Positions 11,116-21,815 of a stretch of DNA of 64,000 nt are shown here, piece after piece. How positions within the stretch are numbered: position 1 is the first letter of the stretch; each line of letters begins with the position of its first letter. Below the pieces are notes generated by a model, which was given only the letters and a program-made list of their open reading frames with translations, was not told the DNA's origin and ran no database searches. Position numbers and translations under genes: made by a program. The stretch is from Oscarella lobularis (lineage: Eukaryota; Porifera; Homoscleromorpha; Homosclerophorida; Oscarellidae): assembly GCF_947507565.1 (NCBI RefSeq), contig NC_089187.1, forward strand, positions 1,488,001 to 1,552,000, given 5' to 3'.

Positions 11116-12216
11116 TGTTGAAGAGGACGTGCAGCTTTAATGCAATTAAAGATGTAAGCGGCGTTTTGGCTTCGCGCTCGCTACCAAATAAGTCGCAGCG
11201 ATAAACTGTGAAGTTACCAAAGAACTTTCACGGCAGCGTTAGAAGGAGAAATGATAGACATGGATAGCCGCGCGGCTTATGCCTAAATCTAAATCTATAG
11301 CTCAAAATTCTTCAATTATCGCTACTTGTTTACATATACCCGATTCGGTCCAAGTTCTAGTTCTCCCGTAAGATCTGCAATAGACTGGGAGACGCGTTTT
11401 ATCTGCAAACAGTCCGCTTTTTCCAATTCGTCTGCCGATCGCGTCTTTTCGGGCTGAGTTGTCGCGTTATCCAACTGGAAAGATCTTTAAAAAGGTGGAC
11501 AATCTCTTTTTCGCTGACGCCGCATTCCAGGGACATGTAAATCGACTATAAAATAAATCAACCGCGTAAAACTCATATCAAATGTACCTGTGCTGAAAAC
11601 CAGATCAAGTCTGCGTACCCGTCTGCCGTGCGGCGAGGAAATATTTCAATCTTTTTTGATTGATGAAGCTTCTCCTCCTTCAACGGCTTGTTGCTTGTAC
11701 CTCTTGGCGAGGCTGATTACCATTCTGATGCTTGATGATGCTTGCTCGCACAGCCTGCTAGAGCACGAAACGCTTCCTCGTCGTCTGCGCTTTTGCAAGG
11801 ATTCACCGCCGTTTCGAATGGGCTGACAAGCAGTAGAGAAAGAAATCTGAGAAAGGTTGAAAGATATTTTGTAGAGGTAAATAGTCATGCAGTTACCTCT
11901 GATTACTGCAAAAGGAGAAATCGGATCCTCAAATTAGAAATTTGACAAATTTGTCACAGCTATCTTTGCAGTGTCTTTTTTATTATATTCCGTTTTGTAA
12001 TTACGAAGGCTGTGTTTAGAGAGGCCACACCTAGACCACGCCTCAGTAATTCAGGTTGATTGGTTAATAAAATTGTCTTTTTTCTCGCATCCGGTCCAGT
12101 GGAGGTTGAATGCGGTCTGGGCAAGAGAAGCTGCGACAATCGCCTGTGCATTTGGAATTCGTTGTTTTGCGACGGGGCAAACGATTGCGGTGACAATTTG
12201 GACGAGCATCAAAGCG
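11116..12216. other. No recognised gene; one coding-like patch
   Basis: Minus-strand 11,830-11,730 reads DDEEAFRALAGCASKHHQ and ends near a GTAATC donor, which looks coding. No homologue is recognised and the neighbouring frames are broken. The rest appears non-coding. Confidence 0.35.
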
Positions 12217-12249
12217 CTAGTACGCATGAAGAGATCTGATCAACAAAAT

Positions 12250-13320
12250 CATCACCGTTTTTTTCTCGTTTAGTTTCTTTAGTATGCGGCATTTTCGAAG
12301 TCCCGTGAAGCTCAGCAACAAGAAGACACCCGTTGCCGAGGAGACGAAACAACCGCCGCTGCTGAGACAAGCGGCGACGAAAACGGATCCGTTCGTCTCC
12401 GCCATCGCGTCGCCCGTCACGTTAACGTCCATTCAGGTCTTTTCGCCGATTAGACTGTTCAGCTCTTTGGCGTCACCGCACCACTTAATCGGACGTTCCG
12501 TCACGACTTGACGCATCACTTTGCCGCGAGACGACAAGCCCGTGTCGAAAAAATTTTGAAGACGCCCTACTGATCGGCGAAATTCGACGCTTCACTAAAA
12601 TCGGCGTAACATAGGGCAGAAGAGTAGTAAATCGATTCCCAAATGAAATGCGCGAATCACTGTCGAAATTGTCGCGGCAGGGAAGCAGAAACGGAGCGGA
12701 AGCCGGAACGTTGGAATAGTTCCCTTTCTGCTTGCCGGTAGTCGTGCTCAGTGTCCATATAGACTGTCAACGTCAAGATTCAATGCAAATTGGCCGTTTT
12801 TGACCTGAACACGAATTACCAATGTGAAGATATATGGGAAGATATATACAAATTATTTGTTTTTCATATCTCACAATGACGCCGTCCATTTTTTCAAAGA
12901 AGACCGTAGAATTGCCGCTGAAGTCGTGATGGGTTTTCCACAGACTCAATTTTCGATACCGGCCTGAGAGATCGCGTAGAATAGACCAGGAACAACAAAT
13001 AGGGTTTTCAGCTCGTACAAGGCTTCCTTTTAATTGAAACATTGTCGTCTGCGACACTTCGTATTTGGGAAGCTCCCGACGAATGCAGGTCGAATGATTG
13101 TCACCTTTAATGAATTAATTATTTATTAATGAGAGTCAATTGATTGAAGGAAATATTTCACCATTGGCTCGATCACAATCGTCGCGTCTTTCTTATCGGG
13201 CAAAAGAAGCGACACGTAACTGCCTCCTTTATCCAAGTGACCGGTACCCGAGACGACCTTGAAGGAAGCCCAGCCAGGCTGAGTAAACTTAGGCGTGTTA
13301 GCTAAAGGAAGACTTAGAGA
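12250..13320 (-). pseudogene. GALC-like: Galactocerebrosidase (GH59) remnant
   Basis: Minus-strand segments match animal galactocerebrosidase, the lysosomal enzyme that removes galactose from galactosylceramide, in order. TPKFTQPGW, then GHLDKGGSYVSL and ATIVIEPM lie at 13,300-13,165. HSTCIRRELPKYEVSQ and FQLKGSL lie at 13,090-13,010. TTTGKQKGNYSNVPAS lies near 12,740. EASNFADQ-stop-GVFKIF lies near 12,560, and RQVVTERPIKW then MDVNVTGDAMAETNGSVF lies at 12,510-12,360. Only the C-terminal half is present. A TAG follows EASNFADQ and a TGA precedes MDVNV; the junction after EPM does not keep phase, so the copy is broken. The catalytic N-terminal barrel is not in the window: upstream on the minus strand a DIRS fragment begins. 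Identification is confident; the active-gene alternative is unlikely. Confidence 0.75.
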
Positions 13321-13339
13321 GATCATAAAGAAAGACTTC

Positions 13340-13510
13340 ATGCAAAGCTGCAATCTTCCAAACATGAACCCCAAGTATCTCGTTCCTTTTCCGTTTGACG
13401 AACTTTTCCCTGTAAGACAAGCGACTTGTCTTCGTAGTTCTCTTTCATGGTGTGGAGTTCCTTTTTGATGAATTCTAATTGGTCAACGAGCCTCTTGTTT
13501 AATGGAAATC
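13340..13510 (-). pseudogene. Coiled-coil gene fragment
   Basis: Minus-strand sequence reads VDQLEFIKKELHTMKENY followed by K/E-rich heptads. It is fused in frame to the end of the DIRS reverse transcriptase fragment (13,595-13,338). It looks like part of an exon of an unidentified coiled-coil protein. Confidence 0.4.
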
Positions 13511-14440
13511 TCATTCGAAAGTTGAGCCAAATTGCTCTAATGACCCGATGAACGACTGCTTGTCTCGCTTCTTTCCTGCCGGCCGTGATTGCCATGCCCT
13601 GACCTGCTGGCGCAGAGGCAGCAGCTTTTCATGTGGCAGCCGCATTACGCCTGCCACCATGTCTAACTCAATGCCCAAAAAGACGAGCGTTGAGCTCGAG
13701 CCGCCGATCTTGTCGGTTGCCACTGGCACTTCCAGCTGTTTGCAGACTTGCAACGTTGCCCGCAATTGTTGTTCGCCGTCCGACGACTGCGGACAGTCGT
13801 CGGACGCCCAATGAAGAGGAAGTCATTGACGTAATGCATGCCGATCCGAACGCCCCTCTGCAGCATGATCCAGACCAGTGCCTCCGCCACGGCGGAGAAA
13901 ATTGCCGGCGCGGATCGCAAGCCAAAGGGCAATACGGTGTCTACATAGATCTCGCCGCGCCACTGCATGACTAGGAATTGGCGGTCCGCCGGATGCACGG
14001 GGATATTCGCTATGCGCTTTGGATGTCAAGCATGGCTAGCGTAGCCCCAGGACGGAGCTGCCAGCAACAGCGCACGGCGTCCAGGTCTACGCGGATATAT
14101 CGACTCGAGCACAAGTCCGGGCGGATCGCGTCGTTGATGCTGCTGCCCTTGGGAGACGATAGGTCCACGATCAGCCGCCACCGCCCCGGTTTGTGAGGCT
14201 TGGGGATCACCCCGAACGGGCCTATACCCACCCAACGCGCGTGCTGTAACGGAACGGGACCCACCACTCTGCAGAACGGCGCACGCGTGGTCGTTTGCGC
14301 GCTGCGCCGCCGTACCCAATCTGGAATCCTTCTGACAGTCCGTTAATAAGCCACGCTTAATAAGCGTCGATCGGGATGAGCTCGCATGCCGTCCGCCCAG
14401 GCCAATCCGAGATGACGACCCGGTTGCCCATGCCTTAGAG
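13511..14440 (-). pseudogene. DIRS-like reverse transcriptase fragment, altered active site
   Basis: On the minus strand: INGLSEGFQIGYGG, GPFGVIPKPHKPGRWRL, IVDLSSPKGSSIND, AMLDIQSA, HPADRQFLVMQW, YVDTVLPFGLRSAP, then MHYVNDFLFIGRP, LVFLGIELD and SFIGSLEQF. This is the reverse transcriptase of tyrosine-recombinase (DIRS/Ngaro) retrotransposons. The usual YVDD box is YVND, so the first catalytic Asp is Asn (codon at 13,825-13,827). Single-base frameshifts occur near 14,010 and near 13,790. RNase H, methylase and recombinase parts are absent; after SFIGSLEQF the sequence switches to an unrelated coiled coil. The high GC of this piece differs from its flanks. Confidence 0.8.
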
Positions 14441-14616
14441 AGACCACGAACGGTACGCACCGGGGCTAGACTGCACACGTCTAGGAACCGGTCAAGCATG
14501 GTTTAATGCATGACGCAACGCGCGACTACCAGCTACGCGGCAACAGAGGCCCGAACCCAACACTATAGTACTAGCGACGCGTGCGTGGGTCTACGGCGAA
14601 TCGCGACGTGTGAAGG

Positions 14617-14722
14617 CTTTTCAACTTCGCGCAGAATGGCTGTCGCTTCCGCACGAATTGCGTTTATCGACACGCTTGCGATAAGTGCGGTAAAGTGCAT
14701 CGCACCCTCGATTGCAAAACTG
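14617..14722 (+). pseudogene. Gag-type Cys/His knuckle fragment of a DIRS-like element
   Basis: Plus-strand frame reads LFNFAQNGCRFRTNCVYRHA followed by CDKCGKVHRTLDC, a Cys/His arrangement seen in the gag protein that precedes DIRS-like reverse transcriptases. It lies on the strand opposite to the neighbouring reverse transcriptase fragment, so the locus is rearranged or holds two elements. Confidence 0.6.
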
Positions 14723-14826
14723 CGGCGCAGACACCGCAGTCGGCTCAAGGACAGCGCGCGGCGTCACCCAGGCAGCAGAATGCTCGAAGCAAAGAAAATA
14801 GCGCAAAGCTCCCAGATTGCGAAAAC

Positions 14827-14937
14827 TTTCGCGCAAGCATTGGGTGGCTCGACAAATTTCTACGACGGTTCAATTTTACTTTGCGTGCCACTACGACAGC
14901 CTGCCAGCGTCCTCCCTCTGACTTGATTGAAAAAAAT
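14827..14937 (+). pseudogene. Tc5/CENPB-type helix-turn-helix fragment (pogo/Tigger)
   Basis: Reads FRASIGWLDKFLRRFNFTLR and then QRPPSDLIEK. This is the second DNA-binding helix-turn-helix of pogo/Tigger transposases. It is joined in frame downstream of the gag knuckle and stops abruptly at the Ty3-type fragment. Confidence 0.7.
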
Positions 14938-14939
14938 TG

Positions 14940-15960
14940 TCAGCTTTATCATTTTTGTAAGAAAGCACCAAAAGAGGATGCGTCGGCTGAAACGACGGTT
15001 TCGGCCTGGGATTGTAGTGAGCCAAAACCGCAGTAGAAGCTAGAATCTGCCTGATCTTGTCAAAGGCATCAGATTGTGCGCTACCCCAAAGCGAATGGTT
15101 TTCTTTGACAGAAAGGTGCGTAGCGCTTCTGTTAGCTCCGCGGGATTTGCCTAGGTGAATGACCATGCCAATAAATCGACGGACGTTTGACACATGTTTC
15201 GGGGACTGCATCTCCTGGATAGCTTTGACTTTTTCAGGATCGCTTGTGATCTCGTTGGTATCGACGTATAGACCGAGAAATTTGACTGACTCGACAGAGA
15301 ACTTGCACTTGTCGGCGTTGAGTTATCCTGCGTCAACGAGCCGTTTGCACTTTGTAGTTCCGAAAACAAGACAGTCAATCGTCATGCAGACAACTCTTGG
15401 TAATCCGGATAGAATTTGCTGCATCTTCAGTTGAAAGACTTCTGGAGCAGAGGTGATTCCGAAAGGCAGCATATTGAAGCAAAAGCGTCCAAACGGGGTG
15501 ATGAAGGTAGGTGATGAAGGTAGTCAGGAGAGCTGACTCTTTAGCTGACTCTTTAGCTAGGCGAATCTGCCACTATCCACTGGCGTCAATGTGCGTGAAG
15601 ACCTTGACTCCGCACAACTGAGCAAGAATGTGATCAACGGCGGGAGAAGCATTAGACGAGCTCATTTCACGCATTCATTAAGCTTTCCAAGGTCGACACA
15701 GACACGAACCTTGAGTCTGCTTTTAGGCACGACGACCATGGCGGAGCACAACTCTGTTGGCTCTACGACCGGCGTAATCACTCCAATCAACTTCTTGCGC
15801 TGTAATTCAGCTTCGACTCTGTCCATTAGCGGAAGTGGTACGCGTCGGGATGTCCTAAGCGCAAAGGGTGTGGCTCCTTCCCGTAGTTGGATGCTGTACT
15901 CGACCAGCATACGAGACCTCGAAACAAACTGGGGAATTTTCGGTGGGCATCAAGAGACGA
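14940..15960 (-). pseudogene. Ty3-type (K02A2.6-like) reverse transcriptase/RNase H fragment
   Basis: On the minus strand: YSIQLREGATPFAL, then EPTELCSAMVVVPKS, VCVDLGKLNE, VFTHIDASG, LLTTFIT, GRFCFNMLPFGITSAPEVFQ, VVCMTIDCLVFG, CKFSVESVKFLGLYVDTNEI, SPKHVSNVRRFIGM and ETVVSADASSFG (start of RNase H). The order matches Ty3/mdg4-type pol. The active-site box is IDC where DD is expected, and stops and frameshifts occur (for example after ASG and after KRLVDAG). There is a short internal duplication at 15,508-15,560. No LTR, gag, protease or integrase was found around it. Confidence 0.85.
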
Positions 15961-16174
15961 GGACCTTGCAGCGAGGAGTTCCGCTGGGCGCTTATGATTC
16001 CTAGTGAACGAAGTGCTGGCTTTCCCGAAAGGGCGTGCCTGAGAGGTCGAATGACCTAAGAACAAATGCATGGTGTTTTACGACTGGTGTACGAGAAACG
16101 CATTTCCTCTAAGATGTCAACACCAGACGCGCCATCGCCGTCGACGAAGTCAGACGTAAACTCCACTCACTCCA

Positions 16175-16560
16175 CAGCGAATTAAGAATATTGTGTTGGA
16201 TGGCTTAGCAATACCTAATGGAACAGTTAGAATGGTGTTTGCAACAATGGCCTTAGGAATGGGTGTTAACCTCAAGGGCGTTATAAGAATAATTCATTAC
16301 GGATCGCCATCAAGTTTGCGGGAGGGGTGGAAGAACGGGAGAGGAAGCAACGTCTGTTATTTATTGGAAAAGATGGATTGCCCTATGTACAGTAATCCTA
16401 ATGAATTTCGACAAAAGGAAGTATGCGACGTTCGGAAATACCTCAAAAACAATACCACTTGCCGTAGGCAGTGGCTGCTATCATACTTTGATTAAAGTAT
16501 TAGTAATCAATGTGAAAGATGTTGCGATGTGTGTCGAGAGAGAGAACGGAAGAATTAAAA
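16175..16560 (+). pseudogene. RecQ-type helicase C-terminal fragment, copy 1
   Basis: Reads DGLAIPNGTVRMVFATMALG, MGVNLKGVIRIIHYGSPS, then VRKYLKNNTTCRRQWLLSYF, stop, and CERCCDVCRE. This corresponds to helicase motifs IV-VI and the zinc-binding end of RecQ-like proteins abundant in sponges. The GRAGRDG box expected after HYGSPS is missing and a TAA interrupts the zinc region (16,493-16,495), so the copy is dead. It faces a DUF6589-like gene on the minus strand, as does the second RecQ copy at 43 kb. Confidence 0.7.
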
Positions 16561-16813
16561 TATATTCATTGTTATTTATTCAGCTGAATGTGCAACAGGT
16601 TAGTCTCTGTATAGTTACTATTGAAATCTGATAGTAATTTTTGTATGTTTTAGTGCTATCTGCAAAATGTGGAGCAAAATTGGCCGAATTTCAACGCTGC
16701 GCTTTTACATTTGACTTGGAACGAAGCGCGAAGTCACTTCGACCTTGTCCTTACCGGATCTTTATCGTGCTCTATGACTTATCAGACGGCGTTGCCGCCC
16801 ACGTCTGCCGATA

Positions 16814-18267
16814 TCATCGATCAAGTGACTCAGCAAGCACCACGGACAACGCCAGCGTGGATTCGGCGCGCTGACGCAACGATAAGGGGCGGGCGGGGCA
16901 ATAAGGGGGTGGGAATCGCCGTTTGGCAGCCTTAGCTGACGTTGAGAGGTGATAATATCTATGTTGTTGGGGAGTATGCAGTCGGCACCCAAGATGAAGT
17001 TGGTAAAAATCGGAGATACGCGGAAACGCTGTTGGGCCGACCAAGTACCGAAGGTGTACTACTTAATACTGACGTTGTCGCAAGATGACGGCAGTATGTC
17101 ACTTTCGGCTAGAGAACGTCGTGTTTTCACCTGTAAAGAGAACGACTTCTATGTCTAAACATTGAAAATGCCAGCAGTCTTACCCGTCTAAGATCAGGCA
17201 ATGGCTGAGACATTGTCAATCCCTCAAAGTCGATCACAAGTCGAGTGGTCATGTCTCATCGCTGTAAATGTTTGTCTACAGTTGAGGAGAAGTCTCAATT
17301 AATAAATTAATGAGTAAAATTGAAACACATTTGAGTACCAGATCTTTCATGATGAATACCCTTTGTCATATTTAAATTGTCATAAGTCAGAATTCTAGGC
17401 GTTAATTGGGCTTTTGCTGGAGCAACCGCTGTGTTAGCAACAGATTTGAGGTAGTCCCAAGAATGAGTGTAGGATGCCGCGACCCCCAAGCGGTTCATTC
17501 CCCTCATAACCTAATTTTAGTAATACCGTAATTTTTTTAAATAAGACCCTTGTAGCTGAAAATACGTACCTGTTTACTTGTTGCATGACTTATCATAAAC
17601 ATAGAAATTTGACTTGGAAAATTCATTGCAGCGGCGGATCGGGATCTGTGCTTCATTATCATAGTAATAATATAGCCAACAGCACTTTCCCTCTGATCAC
17701 AGTCAATATCTCGAGAAATTGACGGTGGGGATATCAAAGTCTGGATAAGAGTGAAAAGGTTATTTGAGTGCAATTTCATTTTTTCCACATGCTGCGGAAA
17801 AGAATATCCGGAGTCTGCTTCGGCGCTGACGAGATGATCAATTTCGGATGATAGAATTTGTGCTGCCAATTGCCAGTCTACTTCCGGCTTCAACGTTTGT
17901 GTACGACCTATTGCAAATCTCTATTAGAATTACACTCTTTAGCCTATTTACCCTTACTCCGTCCCAGGTCTGCTGCCTTCATTTTTGTACGAATTCCAGT
18001 GTACACCCATCCTGCTGATCGCTTCAGTCTCTGAGCGTTCGGGAAAGCGGAACGAGCCAATTTTCCGATCTCGACGTGACTCAGATCGCGGCCAAACTTC
18101 GACCGCACGGCAGTTTGCATGTCAGTTACAGCGACTGAATCGCTGTAGTCTGATTCATTGTACTGCTGGCGTAACCTGCGAAAGCAAAATGCATGCTAAT
18201 CACTGCTGCGACATTGAAAGTCGTACCAGTCACAGCGAGCGGAAAGAGAAACTGTTTCGTCCTCCAT
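16814..18267 (-). CDS. DUF6589-like protein, six exons, with N-terminal DNA-binding-like region
   Basis: Exons on the minus strand: 18,267-18,227; 18,175-17,952; 17,907-17,570; 17,510-17,339; 17,275-17,184; 17,130 to about 16,814. All introns are GT-AG and 45-64 bases. Exons 1-4 join in consistent phase. Exons 1-2 give a start methionine and a basic region ending AFPNAQRLKRS then GWVYTGIR, which resembles small winged-helix DNA-binding domains. Exons 3-4 carry RLGVAASYTHSWDYLKSV and ILTYDNLNMTKGIHHER, matching the start of DUF6589 proteins (the YDN-N motif). A TGA in exon 5 after HLQR suggests decay or an error. The rest of DUF6589 (the GGDQLT region) is not seen. Function is unknown; DUF6589 genes are often multicopy and probably element-borne. 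Confidence 0.55.
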
Positions 18268-18490
18268 AATGATACAGCTAGTAGCGTGCGTGACGTTCTT
18301 CAACCCGAAAAGGACCGATTGAAAAGGTGACGATTTCATTGTCGATTTGGCCAATGTAGAGCGCGGGTAAGGCAATTGCGTTAAGAGGGTGCTACGCTAC
18401 GTATTTAATCAGTCATGTGACAAGCCACGCCAACGAGCGGAGGACCCAAACCCACAAAAGGGGGAGGCACGTGACAAGTCAAGTACCAGG

Positions 18491-18534
18491 CCCTTCTCCC
18501 CTACCGTGTTTATACGGGAGATCAGGGAGAAGGG
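18491..18534. repeat. Conserved stem-loop, copy 1
   Basis: CCCTTCTCCC pairs with GGGAGAAGGG; inside, CCGT pairs with ACGG around GTTTAT. Eighteen bases downstream the shared end GCGAGGCTAG occurs. A second copy lies at 46,581-46,622. About 120-140 bases around the two hairpins are alike, including an upstream aaaaggggg..cacgt block. Confidence 0.8.
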
Positions 18535-18775
18535 ACTGGCTTGCGAGGCTAGTAACTAAAGATGGTCGCATTCAAACGTATGACGTCATAATGAAGACAA
18601 ACACCCCGGACATTGTGCACCCAATAAGGAAGCGCCCGACGTCGCCCGAGAAAAAAGAGATGGCCAGTCGTCACCGCGCGGATCGTTGGAGATGTTTGCA
18701 CCGCAAGAAAGTGCGTCAGAAATCGTAGCAAATGAGCCTTAGCGGTTCAAACGAAAGGTTCTGACGTCATCAAAG

Positions 18776-19000
18776 ATGGCCGCCGCTCTTAGTAGTATAG
18801 ATGAATGTCTTACGTCCTTCTTCATCCGTTTGATCTCCTCATCCTTCTTGCCTAGTTGTTCGGTCATGTCCTTCAACAAAAAGCGATTATTTGACAAAAG
18901 TGGTATTTATGAGTGTCTTACGTCATATTTCATCTTTTCGATTTCCTCCTCCTTTCTCCTTCAACTAAAAAGCGATTATATGACAAAAGTAGTCCTACAG
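18776..19000 (-). other. Two small duplicated coiled-coil exons
   Basis: On the minus strand two exon-like blocks end in the same donor, GAC|GTAAGACA. One reads TEQLGKKDEEIKRMKKD (near 18,867-18,811), the other RRKEEEIEKMKYD (near 18,965-18,921). Each is preceded by an intron-like stretch ending ataatcgctttttg/ttag. This looks like an exon duplication in an unidentified coiled-coil gene. No start or end of the gene is seen. Confidence 0.4.
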
Positions 19001-19126
19001 TATTTATCGGTGTCTGACAAAGATTCGAAGACAGTTACTTCGTCGTCTTTCTCCTTCTCCTAGAAATTAATACGTATAGTCTGTCCAGACTCTTAGGCTG
19101 AAGTTCGAAGAAACCGTGTGAATATT

Positions 19127-19295
19127 AGAACAGGTACGTTTTGGGGGCCACCCTGAATCAAAATTATGACGTCACACTATGTTGTGCACTCGCGTACGGT
19201 AAGCGGTGGGAGGCTCTGCATGATGGCAACACGGTTAACACCGGGCCATCATTCTCTAGTAGAACAGGTACGTTTTGGGTGCCACCCTGAATCAA
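19127..19295. repeat. 35-base direct repeats 134 bases apart
   Basis: agaacaggtacgttttgggg and its continuation gccaccctgaatcaa occur at 19,127 and again at 19,261 with one difference. The spacer contains no gene. Confidence 0.8.
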
Positions 19296-20970
19296 TTAGC
19301 GCGTTTTCTTTGCGAATTTTGACTCGCACGAACCGTTTGACCGCTCGGGGTTGTTATACTAACGTTCGTCAATCGCGAGGCGGTGCTCGATGTGTTGTTG
19401 CAGTCGCTTACGAGAAATGTGGAGGACGGCGGTTTTAGTTGTCCTTTCGACCTGATCGCCGCCGACGGAGCTTCTGCTGGCGGATGACCTTTTTGTCCAA
19501 GCTGTTGCAGCCTCGTTGGCCTCGGAATTATCCGAATGTCGCTCATTTTCTTTCGCGGATATCCTTCGCATGCGCTAGCTCCGAACCCCAATCGAGGCAA
19601 CGCGCGTTCTTTACTTGACAACCAAACAACAGGGGGCGGGAGAGGCTGACATCGTTGATTTTCATGCAGTAGGTCGCACCTCCCTTTGTGACAGAAACAG
19701 TTGCGTCGCTCATGGTTTTGGAACGTCCGGCGAGAATGGCAGAGAGAACAAGAGATGAGCAGGACAGTTCGATACTTAGGTTTTATAGGCCTTTGCAAAG
19801 GAAGCTCTTAGCAACGGAACAGACGTCACGCCAAATTTGCAATCTAATAATTTAGGTTGTACTGCGGAAATCGCGTCGATGGATGCTAAAACTACAACGT
19901 TGTCGTTGGAAACGTATAACAATTGCGTAGCATTTTCCTTGTTGATATTTTTTGTCGTTGATTGTCTCCTATTTGAAACCGAACTTACGCATTTGGAGGC
20001 CAAAAATTAGCCGCAAAGGCACGACAGGGTGGAATAGATGTCATTTTGACATCCACAACTCCATATATGCCAAATGTATGGGCACTAATGCATAAGGCTA
20101 GGAGCTGGAAGGAGTACCGCTTCGTAGGAAGACATCAATCGGTAAGACGAAGCGATTAGGCGAATATCGAAAAACCGTTACAGCGCCCCTTTAAATGAAG
20201 GTTGTCGATTGTAAATTAAAATAGAAAATTTCTTATGTTGGCAAAGGTACTTTGAAAGACATAGGATCCATATTCATCGCCGATTTTGTGTCGCGAATTG
20301 GCCGTGCATACTAAGGAAAGAAAGTTGGATGTGAAGTAGAGAAATCAAGTATATCTGACGAATCCAGCGACTTAGTAAGCACAAAAACATAATCGCGGTG
20401 TTGTCTAATGATAGGACAACGCGATAAATCCATGTTGAGCCTAAAGTACCGTTTGCAGAGAGCGATAGAGGGTGCAGCGTTATCGTGTGAAAAACCGCCC
20501 ACTTCGTGACGTAATCGAGCATAGCATCGCATTGGCAGCTGTAATTCATGTAAAAACGCTTCGACGGTGTTCTGCAATGTCTTGCGAAGCGTCTCGAAGC
20601 GATTCCGTAACAAAATTCGCTATCGAGACGGTACGCGAGGGTGCATAGCGCGCGATGTGAGAAATTGGAGCAAAATAATGATAAAATAGCATACTGCTGG
20701 CTTGAGACAAAATAAAACTTACCTTGGCACGACAGAATAGTGGTTTAGCACCAAAAGAGAATATAGGGACGAAACGGAAGAGTATTGGAGGCTCCTGTAC
20801 GGGTACCTGGCGTAACAGTGCATAAAGGAAATGTCACGTGATAGCGCGAGTTACATATCCCTCTTCTATTATATCCCTGCCGACACCAAGCGATAGTGCC
20901 GCAGCTGACTTTGGAAAGACACGTCTTTGATGCCGTGAGAAAAGTGCTAATATCCATGTTTGCTCTGCAT
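19296..20970. other. No recognised gene
   Basis: A minus-strand open frame (19,699-19,530) starts MSDATVSVTKGGATYCMKIN and could be a short gene or first exon; no family is recognised. Frames at 20,613-20,274 (minus) look partly coding (VEAFLHELQLPMRCYARL) but are unassigned. No RNA gene was seen. Confidence 0.35.
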
Positions 20971-20974
20971 TGTT

Positions 20975-21669
20975 CATGCTGTAATTAGGTTGGGCCAACA
21001 TATGGCAGGAAAATGATGAAAGGATATCTTGTGAGAAAGGTGAGAAAGGGCGTGCGTGCAAATGAAAAGAGTTTCCGATGCTTTTAAAGCTGTGTCTCTG
21101 ACGCACCATGCAAACGCCCCTCCAATGAAATAATGTACGTAGAAAACATTTTCACTTCTTCTCGCATTATTACGTGCTTTCCTCTTCCGGACGGTCTTTT
21201 CCATCCTCTTTCGCCTGTTTCATCAAGCTAGATTTCAGGTGCAACATGGGAATTTGCCCACGTTGCGTCCAGGACAACGATCGATTTCTGCTTTCTCCTG
21301 TACTATCTAATTTCATAAAGATAACAATGCCTCTGCTCGACAATATCTTTGCGCTCATGAAAATTTTTTTGGTCGTTTCTTTTTGTGTATTTCTTTCGTA
21401 AAAAGCATGAACAGCCGGTCGAATTGCTGATCTATCGAAGTCATCGACGTTAGTGACAAAACGTGAAACCGAATAACGTTTGGCTTTTTTGGCGTGGGAG
21501 CAAACTTCCCGGATTCCTCGAACTCCCGTTTAATCATACACAGAGCTTGCTTCAAAAATCCAGTGGCGGCATGAAGTCGATCAATAACCCGCTGTACCCC
21601 TATCCGTTCCCATGGCGTCCTTTTTTCTCTCCTCGCCAAAAACGTCCATACTCGATGCACAATACGCAT
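20975..21669 (-). pseudogene. Sailor-like (DD82E) transposase relic
   Basis: Reads ERIGVQRVIDRLHAATG, REFEESGKFAPTPKK and, in other frames, VVLDATWANSHVAPEI and GWKRPSGRGKHVI. These align with the transposase of the complete element at 53,219-55,181 (RIGVTKIEERLQAVTG, LDETWA, GWKRPSGRGQRLII). The first catalytic Asp is present. Several frameshifts and loss of the C-terminal half make it a relic. It lies just left of the Tigger element. Confidence 0.65.
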
Positions 21670-21815
21670 TTCCTTTGACGTTATCCTCTGTCCACGCGGA
21701 ATGACCCAAGAAACGGTGGGTAAATCGATCTCAGCTCACGTCTAGAAAAGCGCGCGCGAAGGGGACGTCACTGCATCATTTCACGAAAACACGGAATATA
21801 TCGAGGAAATGAATA

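Noticed and set aside
14510-14926. 138-codon plus-strand frame
   Set aside because: Out of frame with the gag knuckle and pogo motifs that explain the region.
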